The notes beneath the pieces were generated by a model, which had not been told where the DNA came from, searched no databases, and was given only the letters and a program-made list of their open reading frames with translations. The position numbers and the translations under genes were made by a program. Shown in pieces: positions 33,513 through 42,565 of a stretch of 64,000 nt of DNA (positions are counted from its first letter, which is position 1; each line of letters opens with the position of its first letter). Source of the DNA: Marinomonas posidonica IVIA-Po-181 (GTDB lineage Bacteria; Pseudomonadota; Gammaproteobacteria; Pseudomonadales; Marinomonadaceae); the NCBI RefSeq assembly GCF_000214215.1, contig NC_015559.1, positions 1,178,001 through 1,242,000 of the forward strand, in the 5' to 3' direction.

Positions 33513-35150
33513 ATGACATTAAGAATTGCAATGGCCCAACTGGATATGTTGGTCGGCGACATTACCAAAAACACTCAATCTGTGATTGATGCTGCCCTTA
33601 AAGCGCGTGATCAAGAACAGGCTGATGTCGTGGTTTTTCCAGAATTAACCTTGACGGGCTATCCCCCAGAAGACTTATTACTGCGCCCAAGTTTAGAACC
33701 ACGTATTGAATCGGCCTTGGCGAAAATACAAGCTGAGGTAACTGGCATTCATCTAGTATTAGGTTACCCAAGACGCATTGATGGCGAGTTGTTTAACTGT
33801 GCAGGGGTCATTTATCAAGGTCAGTTATTAGTCGAGTACGCCAAGCAAAAATTGCCTAATTTTCTCGTGTTCGATGACAAACGTTATTTCAGCGAAGGGC
33901 GTGACGCCGCTTTGGTGGACATTAAAGGGGTTAAGGTGGGTCTGAGCATTTGTGAAGACATCTGGCATCCAGAACCCATCGCGCAAGCTAAAGACGCTGG
34001 CGCGGAGCTGATTCTGAACTTGAATGCCTCGCCGTACCACATTGAAAAAATGGGTGAACGTGAAACCTTATTGCATAAGCGAGCCACGGAAACCACCTTG
34101 CCGATTGTCTATGTAAACTACATGGGGGCGCAGGACGAATTGGTCTACGAAGGTGGCTCGTTTGTGGTGAATGCAAAAGGTGAAAAAATCATGCAAGCGC
34201 CTTGGTTTAAGTCTGGATTGTATTGTGCTGACTTTATCGTGAATGACGGCCAAAGTCATAAGGTTGAACCCGTTTCTGCCACCATTGCACCAGCCTTGAG
34301 TGAAGAGGCCAGTGTGTATCAGGCGATGGTACTTGGTCTTCGTGATTACATTGAGAAGAACCGTTTCAAAGGCATAGTGTTAGGTTTGAGCGGCGGTATA
34401 GATTCCGCTTTATCCTTAGCGGTGGCAGTGGATGCCATTGGGGCTGATCGTGTCCAAGCGGTGATGATGCCTTACACTTATACGTCTTCTATTAGCCTTG
34501 AAGATGCGGAAGAAGAAGCCAATTTGCTGGGTGTGAAATACAGTGTGTTGCCTATTGAATCTATGGTGTCGGCGTTCGGTGATGTTTTGGCTCCAGAATT
34601 CGAAGGTTACGGTAAAGACACTACGGAAGAAAATTTGCAGGCGCGTACGCGCGGTGTGACCCTGATGGCAATTTCTAATAAGAAAGGCTACATGGTGCTG
34701 ACCACGGGCAACAAGAGTGAAATGGCAGTAGGTTATGCCACCTTGTACGGTGATATGGTTGGCGGATATTCGGTATTAAAAGATGTCTTTAAAACCTTAG
34801 TCTTTAAGCTTTGTCGTTACCGAAATACCCTGGGATATGTGATTCCTGAGCGTGTGATTACGCGTCCGCCATCCGCTGAATTGGCGCCTGATCAGAAGGA
34901 TGAGGATTCCTTACCAAGCTACGACATTCTTGATCAGATTTTGCATATGTACATTGAGCAAGATATGAGTGCAGAAGCCATATTAGCAACGAATAAGTTT
35001 GATCGCGATACTGTTTATCGTGTGCTGCGTCTTGTGGATTTGAACGAATATAAGCGTCGTCAGGCGCCAACAGGGGTTCGTATTACGGCGCGTGGCTTTG
35101 GTCGAGATCGTCGTTATCCGATTACCAATGGCTGGCACATCGGCGAATAA
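33513..35150 (+). CDS. nadE: Glutamine-dependent NAD+ synthase
   Basis: NadE amidates nicotinic acid adenine dinucleotide to NAD+. The 545-residue protein is the two-domain form. The N-terminal nitrilase-type glutaminase has its catalytic Glu in VFPELTLTGYP, Lys in AKQKLPNF and Cys in LSICEDIWH. The C-terminal synthetase has the ATP P-loop SGGIDSALSLAVAVDAIG (about 292-309). The start ATG 33513 is downstream of GATAGCAACG. A hairpin (35159-35183) follows the stop. Confidence 0.95.
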   Translation: MTLRIAMAQLDMLVGDITKNTQSVIDAALKARDQEQADVVVFPELTLTGYPPEDLLLRPSLEPRIESALAKIQAEVTGIHLVLGYPRRIDGELFNCAGVIYQGQLLVEYAKQKLPNFLVFDDKRYFSEGRDAALVDIKGVKVGLSICEDIWHPEPIAQAKDAGAELILNLNASPYHIEKMGERETLLHKRATETTLPIVYVNYMGAQDELVYEGGSFVVNAKGEKIMQAPWFKSGLYCADFIVNDGQSHKVEPVSATIAPALSEEASVYQAMVLGLRDYIEKNRFKGIVLGLSGGIDSALSLAVAVDAIGADRVQAVMMPYTYTSSISLEDAEEEANLLGVKYSVLPIESMVSAFGDVLAPEFEGYGKDTTEENLQARTRGVTLMAISNKKGYMVLTTGNKSEMAVGYATLYGDMVGGYSVLKDVFKTLVFKLCRYRNTLGYVIPERVITRPPSAELAPDQKDEDSLPSYDILDQILHMYIEQDMSAEAILATNKFDRDTVYRVLRLVDLNEYKRRQAPTGVRITARGFGRDRRYPITNGWHIGE

Positions 35151-35158
35151 GTTCACCA

Positions 35159-35183
35159 AGTTTGTCGGCTTAGCCGACAAACT
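35159..35183 (+). terminator. Hairpin after nadE
   Basis: AGTTTGTCGGC (35159-35169) and GCCGACAAACT (35173-35183) pair perfectly around TTA. There is no T-tract, so it is a stable stem that may stabilise the mRNA end or terminate weakly. Confidence 0.5.
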
Positions 35184-35254
35184 GTCAAGGGGTTAGATTG
35201 ACGTCAATGGTACGGTAAACATTTGAGGAAACAATTGAACCGCAGGAGAGAGCG

Positions 35255-35851
35255 ATGGAGACCATTAAAACGCTTGATGCGTTAGAAGAAATCTATGGCC
35301 AACCGGTCGAAAGGTCGTTATGGAAAGAGATTGATCATATTAATCCCCATTACCGTGCGTTTATTGAAAAATCCCCTTTTCTCATTTTGGCAACCTATGG
35401 TGAAAATGGTCTTGACTGTTCACCGCGAGGCGATCCTGCGGGTTTTGTTCGAGTCGTTAACGAGCGCTGCATTCAAATCCCAGATCGTCGAGGTAATAAT
35501 CGACTGGATTCTTTAAGGAACATCATTCACAACCCTCAAGTCGGTTTGATTTTTCTTGTGCCGAATGTGGGGGAAACCATTCGAGTGAGTGGTAGGGCAG
35601 AAATTTTGGTGGACAATGATCTTTGTGACTCGTTTTCGATACAAGGAAAAGCCGCCAGTTCAGTCTTGTCTATTTCAGTTGAAAAGGCTTACTTTCAGTG
35701 CCAAAAAGCCATTGCTCGTTCTGGGTTATGGGATCCGAGTCAACATATTGATCGAGGCGAGTTACCCTCGGCTGGTGATATGGCGAAGGTGTTTGCTGAT
35801 ATGAAAAACATTGAGTTTGATGCTCAAGAGTACGATAAACAGTACCCATGA
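35255..35851 (+). CDS. PNPOx-fold flavin-nucleotide-binding family protein
   Basis: This 198-residue protein belongs to the pyridoxamine 5'-phosphate oxidase-like superfamily, in the branch with FLILATYGENGLDCSPRGD near residues 42-60. GFVRVVNERCIQIPDRRGNNRLDS and IRVSGRAEIL are typical strands. The reaction is unknown; no FMN or F420 choice can be read from the sequence. GGAGAG precedes ATG 35255. It is followed by a LysE exporter. Confidence 0.85.
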   Translation: METIKTLDALEEIYGQPVERSLWKEIDHINPHYRAFIEKSPFLILATYGENGLDCSPRGDPAGFVRVVNERCIQIPDRRGNNRLDSLRNIIHNPQVGLIFLVPNVGETIRVSGRAEILVDNDLCDSFSIQGKAASSVLSISVEKAYFQCQKAIARSGLWDPSQHIDRGELPSAGDMAKVFADMKNIEFDAQEYDKQYP

Positions 35852-35939
35852 ACACATGAAGAAGACGATTTACTAAAGGTTTAAAATGGCATTCAGTGAA
35901 GACTGGAATTGCCATTTATTATTAACAAGGAGATTGAAA

Positions 35940-36575
35940 ATGATCGATGTTTTGTCCTTATTTACCATAGGTTTTGCGTTTTTCGTGGTAGCGGTTTCTC
36001 CAGGACCTGCGACCTTATCGAATGCCACTATCGCCATGAGTAAAGGACGCAAAATTGCACTCGTGTATGGCTTAGGCTTGTCTTCTGGCATGTTTTTATG
36101 GGGCGTGGTGGCGGTCAGTGGTATGGGAGCCGTACTGCAAAGCTCGGTGTATGTCTTGATGGTACTTAAAGTGCTAGGGGGATTGTATCTATTACGTTTG
36201 GCTTATGTGTCCTTTAAAGCATCATTAGTCATAGAGGATCAGGAGAATCTTGCACAGATTCAAGCCTGCAGCTACCGAAAGTGGTTTATGCGAGGTTTTA
36301 TATTGAACTCTTCAAACCCGAAAACTGTGGTTGCCTGGATGGCGGCCTTGTCTATGGGCATGCAAGGCCATAATGATGTGATGTCTTTGATCTTGGCTTT
36401 GTTGACTTGCATGCTAGTTGGTTATCTTGTCAACATCATGTATTCGTTGGTGTTTTCAGTTAAAGGTATTATGGGAATGTATCAAAAGTGTCGTCGCTGG
36501 GTAGAACGAGCGGCGGCTGGTATGTTTGCTCTGGCCGGTTTTGGTTTACTTAAGTCCGCTTTAAACAGAAGCTAA
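35940..36575 (+). CDS. LysE/RhtB family exporter
   Basis: This 211-residue inner-membrane protein has six helices and the signature VSPGPATLSNATIAMSKG (about 19-36). AAGGAGA lies seven bases before ATG 35940, so an upstream frame start at 35886 is unlikely. Substrate unknown. It is followed 16 bases later by the ABM-domain gene. Confidence 0.9.
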   Translation: MIDVLSLFTIGFAFFVVAVSPGPATLSNATIAMSKGRKIALVYGLGLSSGMFLWGVVAVSGMGAVLQSSVYVLMVLKVLGGLYLLRLAYVSFKASLVIEDQENLAQIQACSYRKWFMRGFILNSSNPKTVVAWMAALSMGMQGHNDVMSLILALLTCMLVGYLVNIMYSLVFSVKGIMGMYQKCRRWVERAAAGMFALAGFGLLKSALNRS

Positions 36576-36591
36576 TATTGTAAGGAAAGGT

Positions 36592-36942
36592 ATGTCTAGT
36601 AAAGTCTATTGTATTGCGCAATTTCTCCCTAAGCCAGGTCAAGAAAAGGCGCTTTATAAGGTGCTACAATCTTTGGAGCCCAACACCTTACGCGAAGACG
36701 GTTGCATTGCGTATCGAGTGACGCGACACTTGACCAGCCCATTTGCTGAAGGTAAGAGTTTTCCGATTGCCTTTAATGAGATTTGGCAGGACATGGCAAG
36801 CTTTGAAGCTCATTGTCAGCGTAAGGAAATCAGTGACTTTTTCGCCACTTACTGCCAAGCCGAAGAGGGGTTAGCTGCAGACTGGAATGTGTGTATTTAC
36901 ACGGATGAGCCAGAGGATTTTGATGCCCCTGTGCTGGATTAG
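36592..36942 (+). CDS. Antibiotic biosynthesis monooxygenase (ABM) domain protein
   Basis: This 116-residue protein has the alpha-beta barrel type ABM fold, with CIAQFLPKPGQEKALYKVLQ and FNEIWQDMASFEAHCQRKEI matching the conserved strands and helix. Family members include quinol monooxygenases and heme-degrading enzymes; the reaction here is unknown. AAGGAAAGG precedes ATG 36592. It is likely co-transcribed with the exporter. Confidence 0.82.
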   Translation: MSSKVYCIAQFLPKPGQEKALYKVLQSLEPNTLREDGCIAYRVTRHLTSPFAEGKSFPIAFNEIWQDMASFEAHCQRKEISDFFATYCQAEEGLAADWNVCIYTDEPEDFDAPVLD

Positions 36943-37190
36943 GATAAGCGAGAAGCAAGCGCTTAGCCTCTTACTTTAAGTCTTTTAGGGGCGATCTGGA
37001 TTGCCATATTTGGAAATGTTTGGGTAATGGTGTTTAAAGCCTGACTTGTTGATCGTATGGCGTGGTTATGCAAGGACGTGGAGGTGAATGAGTAATTCGC
37101 CTTCACGTCCAGATTCGTCTTATGTCAGAGTGACTTAAGTGTATAATACCCAGTTCCTATAAGTTACCCCAAGAATGACAGCGATTTTTT

Positions 37191-38210
37191 ATGTTCAATT
37201 CCTCAATTCGATTAAACAAATACATCAGTGATAGCGGGATGTGCTCTCGTCGTGAAGCCGACCGCTATATTGAGCAAGGTAACGTGTTTATCAATAGTAA
37301 GCGTGCCAAGGTTGGGGATCAGGTTGCTCTAGGTGATACGGTGCGTGTGAATGGTCAAGTGATCGAACCACAAGATGCCGAGGATTTCGTATTTATTGTA
37401 TTGAATAAGCCAGTGGGCATTGTTAGTACAACCGAAAGCAGTGAACGTCATAATATTGTCGATTTTGTTAGCCACGGCGTGCGGATCTTCCCCATTGGCC
37501 GTTTAGACAAAGACTCACAAGGTTTGATCTTTCTCACTAATAATGGGGATTTGGTCAATAAGGTATTGCGGGCAGGTAATAACCACGAGAAAGAATACTT
37601 GGTGACGGTTAACAAACCCATTACAGACAATTTTGTTTCTGGTTTGGCTGGTGGCGTGCCTATTTTAGGAACCATGACCAAAAAATGCCCGGTGGTTAAA
37701 GTCGCACCCAATGTCTTTAATATTACCCTTGTTCAAGGGTTAAATCGTCAGATTCGTCGCATGTGTGAGCACTTTGGTTATGAAGTGACTAAGCTAGAAC
37801 GTACTCGCATTATGAATGTGAATTTAAAAGGTTTGCCAGTAGGTGAGTGGCGAGATTTAACTCAGAAAGAGTTGTCTGTTCTATTGAAAGCGGTGGAGGA
37901 GTCATCTTCCGAAGCGAGCCCATCGACCAAACGTTCTCGTCCGAACAGTAAAAAAAGCACCGCTAGTCATACGGCTAAGAAAAATCCGGCGAAAATGCCT
38001 TATGCGCCGAAACCAAATACTAAGCATCCTCGTGGTGAAGGAAAGAAGCCTGCAACCTCTGGTAAAGGCAAGGATAAGCGACCCTTTGGTGATCCCAATA
38101 AACCCATGAAAGGGCGCAAACCAACAGGGAATAAAGCGCAGACAAATAAACCGCAAGGTAAAGCGAATCCTACTGGTAAACGTCCTGTGCGCGGCAAAGG
38201 GCCCCGCTAA
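37191..38210 (+). CDS. rluF: 23S rRNA pseudouridine(2604) synthase, RluF-like
   Basis: RluF makes pseudouridine in 23S rRNA. The 339-residue protein has an N-terminal S4 RNA-binding domain (about 4-60, with [20 protein letters not shown]). The catalytic domain has the Asp motif [14 protein letters not shown] (about 101-114) and [17 protein letters not shown]. The unusual part is the C-terminal tail from about residue 235, roughly 100 residues of Lys/Arg/Pro/Gly repeats. E. coli RluF is shorter, and this tail is probably disordered and RNA-binding. RluB is the main alternative; the KPVGIVSTT and [12 protein letters not shown] segments fit RluF better. Confidence 0.88.
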   Translation: MFNSSIRLNKYISDSGMCSRREADRYIEQGNVFINSKRAKVGDQVALGDTVRVNGQVIEPQDAEDFVFIVLNKPVGIVSTTESSERHNIVDFVSHGVRIFPIGRLDKDSQGLIFLTNNGDLVNKVLRAGNNHEKEYLVTVNKPITDNFVSGLAGGVPILGTMTKKCPVVKVAPNVFNITLVQGLNRQIRRMCEHFGYEVTKLERTRIMNVNLKGLPVGEWRDLTQKELSVLLKAVEESSSEASPSTKRSRPNSKKSTASHTAKKNPAKMPYAPKPNTKHPRGEGKKPATSGKGKDKRPFGDPNKPMKGRKPTGNKAQTNKPQGKANPTGKRPVRGKGPR

Positions 38211-38393
38211 ACGAAGCATGCTTTCTTGCAATGTCATTATATATCGCTTAAGCCGTTTACGTCCTAGGTCCTTAATCTGGTCATAATCCTCGCTTTTCTC
38301 GCCAACTATGAATTCTTCATGATTGTTGAGATGAGAGGTTTGTATGCGTTCTCAGCGTTATTTATCATGTTGATTTTCGCAGGCGAGGTAAAT

Positions 38394-38531
38394 ATGAAGA
38401 CAACATTAGGCGGTATCTTATTAGTGGGTTTATTAATGACTTTATCCGCTTGCGTGTTCATACCGCCGGGTGGACCTGGGCCGAACGGTGTTCCTGGTCG
38501 TGTTGGTGGTAGTCCAACCTTGCATAGGTAA
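38394..38531 (+). CDS. Very small lipoprotein
   Basis: A 45-residue product beginning MKTTLGGILLVGLLMTLSAC, with lipobox LSAC. The mature peptide is only about 26 residues, rich in Pro and Gly (FIPPGGPGPNGVPGRVGG). GAGGT precedes ATG 38394 and a clean terminator follows. The function is unknown; it may resemble small lipoproteins that decorate the outer membrane. An upstream in-frame start at 38319 is less likely. Confidence 0.7.
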   Translation: MKTTLGGILLVGLLMTLSACVFIPPGGPGPNGVPGRVGGSPTLHR

Positions 38532-38536
38532 AAATG

Positions 38537-38562
38537 AAAGAACGCTTCGGTGTTCTTTTTTT
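38537..38562 (+). terminator. Rho-independent terminator after the small lipoprotein gene
   Basis: AAAGAAC-GCTTCGGT-GTTCTTTTTTT forms a short stem with a UUCG-type loop and T-run, six bases after the stop codon. Confidence 0.85.
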
Positions 38563-38908
38563 ATGTCTGTCAATTTGCTTAGGGAAGGTATGAACAGCTT
38601 CATTGGCTACGGCAAGGTGCTCCTCGGCAACTGCTCCTGCGTTGCCCTACTACACTACATCCCTGTAGGGGGCAGCGTGGCAATCACGCTCTTTTATTCG
38701 AGGCAAGTTTCGCCGTCCAATATCAGTATATTGGCAACAAGCTTAACAAAAAATAAAGAGAGCTTAGCCCATGCCCTTCGGGTCTTTCAGAGAAACGGCC
38801 TCGCTGTGTTAAGCGTGATAGACAGTTTCTCTGATAGACTGACGTTCAGAAGACTTATTCGCACCTTGCTTAGATAAGAAGACAATTGATCTGGAAACCT
38901 GATGTGTT
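38563..38908. other. Repeat-rich interval without a supported gene
   Basis: No gene is supported. The interval holds inverted repeats, including CAGAGAAAC (near 38789) with GTTTCTCTG (near 38825), and a 25-base motif shared with 25571-25595. The long open frame through it has no ribosome site and runs through the stems. Confidence 0.55.
38837..38861. repeat. Dispersed repeat copy 2 (25-base shared motif)
   Basis: Identical over 25 bases to 25571-25595 in the same orientation. It lies just after the hairpin arm GTTTCTCTG, so the unit probably extends to both sides of the shared stretch. Confidence 0.65.
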
Positions 38909-39508
38909 ATGGAATGGAACATAAAATTTGTTTTTAGCGGCATGGCTGTCCTGCTCACGCTAGTGGCTTTTTTGCCGTATTTATTTTCGATTATCAAGGG
39001 GCAAACTAGACCTCATGTCTTTACTTGGGTGATCTGGGGTCTTACCACTCTAATTGTCTTTTTTGCACAGTATGAGGCTCAAGCTGGTTGGGGAGCCTGG
39101 CCAGTTGGTATCTCTGGGGGAATTACTATCTTGGTGGCGATGGCGGCTTACTGCAAACGGGCTGATGCTAGTATTCACACGGTTGATTGGGTGTTTTTTT
39201 TAGCGGCTTTATCTTCTCTGCCATTTTGGTATGTTATGTCAGATCCAATGTGGGCGGTGATTTTATTAACCACAGTCGATATGTTAGGTTTTGTACCAAC
39301 GTTACGCAAAGCCTACGTCTTTCCTTATCAGGAAAGTGCAAGGTTTTTTGTTTTATTTATCTTGCGCAATACCCTTGTGCTATTGGCTTTGGAAGAATAT
39401 TCGATCGCCACCGCCTTATTTCCATTTGCCGTGAATATAGGGTGCTTAGCGCTACTCTTTTTGGTTTTATTTCGACGCTACCAGCTTCGTACCTTCCATA
39501 AACAATAA
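38909..39508 (+). CDS. Hypothetical integral membrane protein (about six helices)
   Basis: A 199-residue protein with about six hydrophobic segments, beginning MEWNIKFVFSGMAVLLTLVA. The pattern of a short helix pair with FTWVIWGLTTLIVFFAQYEA resembles a family of small predicted membrane proteins; I cannot name a function. The next gene, also a membrane protein, starts 8 bases after its stop, so they are probably co-transcribed. No N-terminal signal apart from the first helix. Confidence 0.72.
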   Translation: MEWNIKFVFSGMAVLLTLVAFLPYLFSIIKGQTRPHVFTWVIWGLTTLIVFFAQYEAQAGWGAWPVGISGGITILVAMAAYCKRADASIHTVDWVFFLAALSSLPFWYVMSDPMWAVILLTTVDMLGFVPTLRKAYVFPYQESARFFVLFILRNTLVLLALEEYSIATALFPFAVNIGCLALLFLVLFRRYQLRTFHKQ

Positions 39509-39516
39509 GGACAATT

Positions 39517-40515
39517 ATGTATACAGATGAAGATCTTGATTCAGCAGTAAAGCAAGGTGTTTTGTCATCGCAATCCGTCACGGCATTTCGTGACTTCATT
39601 GCAGCCTCCCGAAAAACCGCAGTGGTAGACGAGGAAAACTTTCGTCTGGTGGGCGGGTTTAACGATATTTTTGTGGTGATTGCCTGTGGTCTATTGCTCT
39701 TTTCTTCTTTGTGGGTATGGCAGCTGGTGAATCCGACTGTGGCCCATTTAGTTTTTGTTGCCTTGGCTTGGTGGCTAGGGGAAGTGTTTATTTTGAAACG
39801 CAAAATGGCTTTGCCAGCGATTTTTCTCCTGCTCAATTTTGTCGGCGGGAGCTTTATGTTGAGCCAAACGATTTTTGCAGGTCAGCAGTTCGCGGAAGTG
39901 GTTTCAACCTCTGTTGCCTTGGCGGCGGCTTATGGGCATTGGCGACGTTTTAATGTGCCTATGACCATTGCGGTGGCAACCGCTGCTGCTATGGCTATTG
40001 TGGCCTCCGCGATTGTCGCCTTTCTTCCTGAAGATGGTGTGGCGGTTATGTCGGCTTTGTTTGTCTTTGGGATTTTGTGTTTTGCGTTTGCCATGTATTG
40101 GGATGCTCAGGACACGCAACGTATCACTCGTAAATCCGATGTGGCGTTTTGGCTGCATATGTTGTCAGCGCCCTTGATTATTCATCCTGTGTTTTCGACA
40201 TTGGGTATTCTAAACGGCAATGAAAGCATTTCTAATATGGTGTTCATCGTGTTGCTGTATTCGCTTATGACATTGGTTTCTATTACGGTGGATCGTCGCG
40301 CGTTTATGGTGTCTTCCTTATTTTACGTGATTTATGCCTTGCAGGAATTGTTTGGCAATTTCGGTAATGTGGCAGACAGTATCGCTATGACTGGTATGGT
40401 AATGGGAAGCATATTGCTCTTATTATCGGTTTATTGGCAAACGTCTCGACGCTTTATTGTATCTCACTTACCTTCCACACTAAGTCAGTATCTGCCAGCG
40501 GTAAAGCCGCAATAA
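39517..40515 (+). CDS. Hypothetical polytopic membrane protein
   Basis: A 332-residue protein. Its first 45 residues are soluble (MYTDEDLDSAVKQGVLS), followed by about nine hydrophobic segments and a short basic C-terminus. It resembles DUF2157-like membrane proteins, where a cytosolic N-terminal helix pair precedes the helices, but I do not assign it firmly. It follows the six-helix gene after an AAGGAC-containing gap. Confidence 0.7.
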   Translation: MYTDEDLDSAVKQGVLSSQSVTAFRDFIAASRKTAVVDEENFRLVGGFNDIFVVIACGLLLFSSLWVWQLVNPTVAHLVFVALAWWLGEVFILKRKMALPAIFLLLNFVGGSFMLSQTIFAGQQFAEVVSTSVALAAAYGHWRRFNVPMTIAVATAAAMAIVASAIVAFLPEDGVAVMSALFVFGILCFAFAMYWDAQDTQRITRKSDVAFWLHMLSAPLIIHPVFSTLGILNGNESISNMVFIVLLYSLMTLVSITVDRRAFMVSSLFYVIYALQELFGNFGNVADSIAMTGMVMGSILLLLSVYWQTSRRFIVSHLPSTLSQYLPAVKPQ

Positions 40516-40631
40516 ATTAGAACGTATTATTACAGTTTACTACAGGTTTACAGGAAAAAATTGACTAGTATAAAGAATTGAAAGAGAGCAAAAATCAACC
40601 CATTAACAACATCATTTTTAGGGAAGAAAAA

Positions 40632-41135
40632 ATGCTGGATGTACCAAATGCGGCAGCCATTAATCGTTTAATGGCTAATGCTTATTTTACAGATTGTTTT
40701 ACTCATCGGACTTTGAATAAAGGGCAATCGGCGATGCAGGTGTGGTTAGACATGGCCAACAATACGCCAAAATGGGTGGATTGCATCATGTGGATCCGAA
40801 ATCGAGTGGTGGCGCTATTTGGGTTGAAAAAGTTGAGTTTAATTGGGGATGTCATACCAGCGAAACAAGCGTGTGATTACCTAGTTGGTGATCAAGTGGG
40901 CATTTTCAAGGTTTTGTTTAGCCGCGATCAGGAAGTGATTTTGGAAGGCAGGGACAAACATTTGGATGTGAAGCTGTCTTTGTTTTTGGAGCCCGAAGGC
41001 CATGTGCTCAAGCTCTATGTCACCACTGTGGTGCATGTGAAAAATCGTTTTGGTAAGGTTTATATGTTTTTTGTTGTGCCTATTCATAAAAAGGTTGTCC
41101 CAGCGAGTTTGGCTCGCTTGGAGCTGGTCAAATGA
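40632..41135 (+). CDS. DUF2867 family protein
   Basis: A protein of about 167 residues in the DUF2867 family, whose activity is unknown. WVDCIMWIRNRVVALFGLKK and FFVVPIHKKVVPASLARL are characteristic segments. The ATG at 40632 follows GGGAAGAAAAA; an in-frame start at 40578 lacks a ribosome site. A terminator follows at 41212. Confidence 0.75.
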   Translation: MLDVPNAAAINRLMANAYFTDCFTHRTLNKGQSAMQVWLDMANNTPKWVDCIMWIRNRVVALFGLKKLSLIGDVIPAKQACDYLVGDQVGIFKVLFSRDQEVILEGRDKHLDVKLSLFLEPEGHVLKLYVTTVVHVKNRFGKVYMFFVVPIHKKVVPASLARLELVK

Positions 41136-41211
41136 GCCATCGCGGTTGCATTTGCTAAAATATGAATGAGTTAGCTGTTTTTGTATATCTTAGATAGCTT
41201 GCGAAAAGGCT

Positions 41212-41240
41212 GGGGTATCGTGTTTGATACCCCTTTTTTA
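41212..41240 (+). terminator. Rho-independent terminator after the DUF2867 gene
   Basis: GGGGTATC (41212-41219) and GATACCCC (41226-41233) pair around a six-base loop, followed by TTTTTT. Confidence 0.85.
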
Positions 41241-41278
41241 TCTTTCGAACATTGAGTGTCATTAAGCCATTTGTATAG

Positions 41279-42565
41279 TTGCCTTGTATGAGTCAAAGGA
41301 CGTTTTCTGAACATGTAACAGTCTGCGAGCAGTGTGATCAGGTTAATCCAATGCCTGATTTGCAGAGTGGCGAGCGCCTGCGCTGTACTCACTGTGATCA
41401 TATTCTGGTCAGTGTTCATGCTTATGCGCCTCGTCGTATTTTGTCTATTGGCATATCTTGCTTATTGATGTTGGTCTTAGCCATCAGCTTTCCATTTCTG
41501 AGCTTTGCCACAAATGGAGTCGAAAGAAGCGTGACGCTGATTGATACTCTGACGGTTTTATTAGGGCAAGGATATCTGATTTTAGGAGCTGTGATTAGCT
41601 TGGCGCTGTTTGTCTTTCCCCTAGTGTATTTGGGCTCTATTTTGTTTTTGGTGTGGAGCTTTCATCATTCTAATGTGTTGGATAACGCTCGGCGATACTG
41701 TGTACGATGGTTATTAGTGGTACAGCCTTGGTTGATGGTGGATGTTTTTTTAGTTGGCATTCTCGTGGCTTTGGTTAAGGTTAACGGCTTGGCGGACATC
41801 ACCTTGGGGCTATCATTTTGGGCTTTCTGTGGCTATGTGGTGCTGTTATTAAAAACCGTCACCCTAGTTGATAAGCGTTGGTTATGGCATCAGGTGGCTG
41901 GCGCCGCAATGAACCATGCGGTAGATAAGGGGAATGCTCAGTCGCAAGGGCTGATTGGTTGTCACTTTTGTGGTGCGGTTTTGTCCAATGACCATCGACA
42001 TTGTCAGCGTTGTGGGCATTCGATTTATACTCGGCGACCACGTAGTTTATCCACCACATTGGCGTTATTGATTGCGGCTTTAGTCATGTACATTCCCGCT
42101 AATGTGTTTCCGATTATGCAAACAACGTTTCTCGGTAATACTGAGCCTTCCACTATTATGGGAGGAGTATTTTTACTTTGGTCACTGGAATCTTATCCTG
42201 TCGCATTGGTGATTCTTGTGGCGAGTGTAGTGATTCCATTGGCGAAAATAGCGTCTTTATCTTGGTTGATTTGGCAATGTTATTTTCCTAGCCGTCACCT
42301 GACCAAACAGAAAGTGAAATTGTATAGGCTGACGGAATTGGTTGGACGTTGGTCAATGATTGACGTGTTTGTGGTGGCGATTTTAACCAGCATGGTACAA
42401 ATGGGAAATTTGATGGCCATTTATCCAGGTCCAGCGGTATTGTCTTTTACGTCGGTGATTATACTAACCATGTTAGCTGCCATGTCGTTTGATCCCAGAT
42501 TACTGTGGGACAAAGACAGACAAGCAAATGATCTTTATAACAAGGGAGCAAAGCGTGAGCGATGA
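41279..42565 (+). CDS. pqiA: Paraquat-inducible protein A (PqiA)
   Basis: PqiA is the inner-membrane partner of PqiB in the Pqi system, which links inner and outer membranes for lipid transport. The 428-residue protein has two tandem PqiA units. Each has a zinc-ribbon (VCEQCDQ...CTHCDH near residues 16-38; CHFCGA...CQRCGH near residues 227-248) and four membrane helices. Its C-terminal end overlaps the PqiB start (GTGAGC in a shifted frame), indicating tight coupling. Start TTG at 41279; the upstream terminator suggests its own promoter. Confidence 0.92.
   Translation: MPCMSQRTFSEHVTVCEQCDQVNPMPDLQSGERLRCTHCDHILVSVHAYAPRRILSIGISCLLMLVLAISFPFLSFATNGVERSVTLIDTLTVLLGQGYLILGAVISLALFVFPLVYLGSILFLVWSFHHSNVLDNARRYCVRWLLVVQPWLMVDVFLVGILVALVKVNGLADITLGLSFWAFCGYVVLLLKTVTLVDKRWLWHQVAGAAMNHAVDKGNAQSQGLIGCHFCGAVLSNDHRHCQRCGHSIYTRRPRSLSTTLALLIAALVMYIPANVFPIMQTTFLGNTEPSTIMGGVFLLWSLESYPVALVILVASVVIPLAKIASLSWLIWQCYFPSRHLTKQKVKLYRLTELVGRWSMIDVFVVAILTSMVQMGNLMAIYPGPAVLSFTSVIILTMLAAMSFDPRLLWDKDRQANDLYNKGAKRER

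Noticed and set aside
38470-38877. A 135-codon open frame after the small lipoprotein
   Set aside because: It overlaps the lipoprotein gene and terminator, has no ribosome site, and runs through inverted repeats of a dispersed element.
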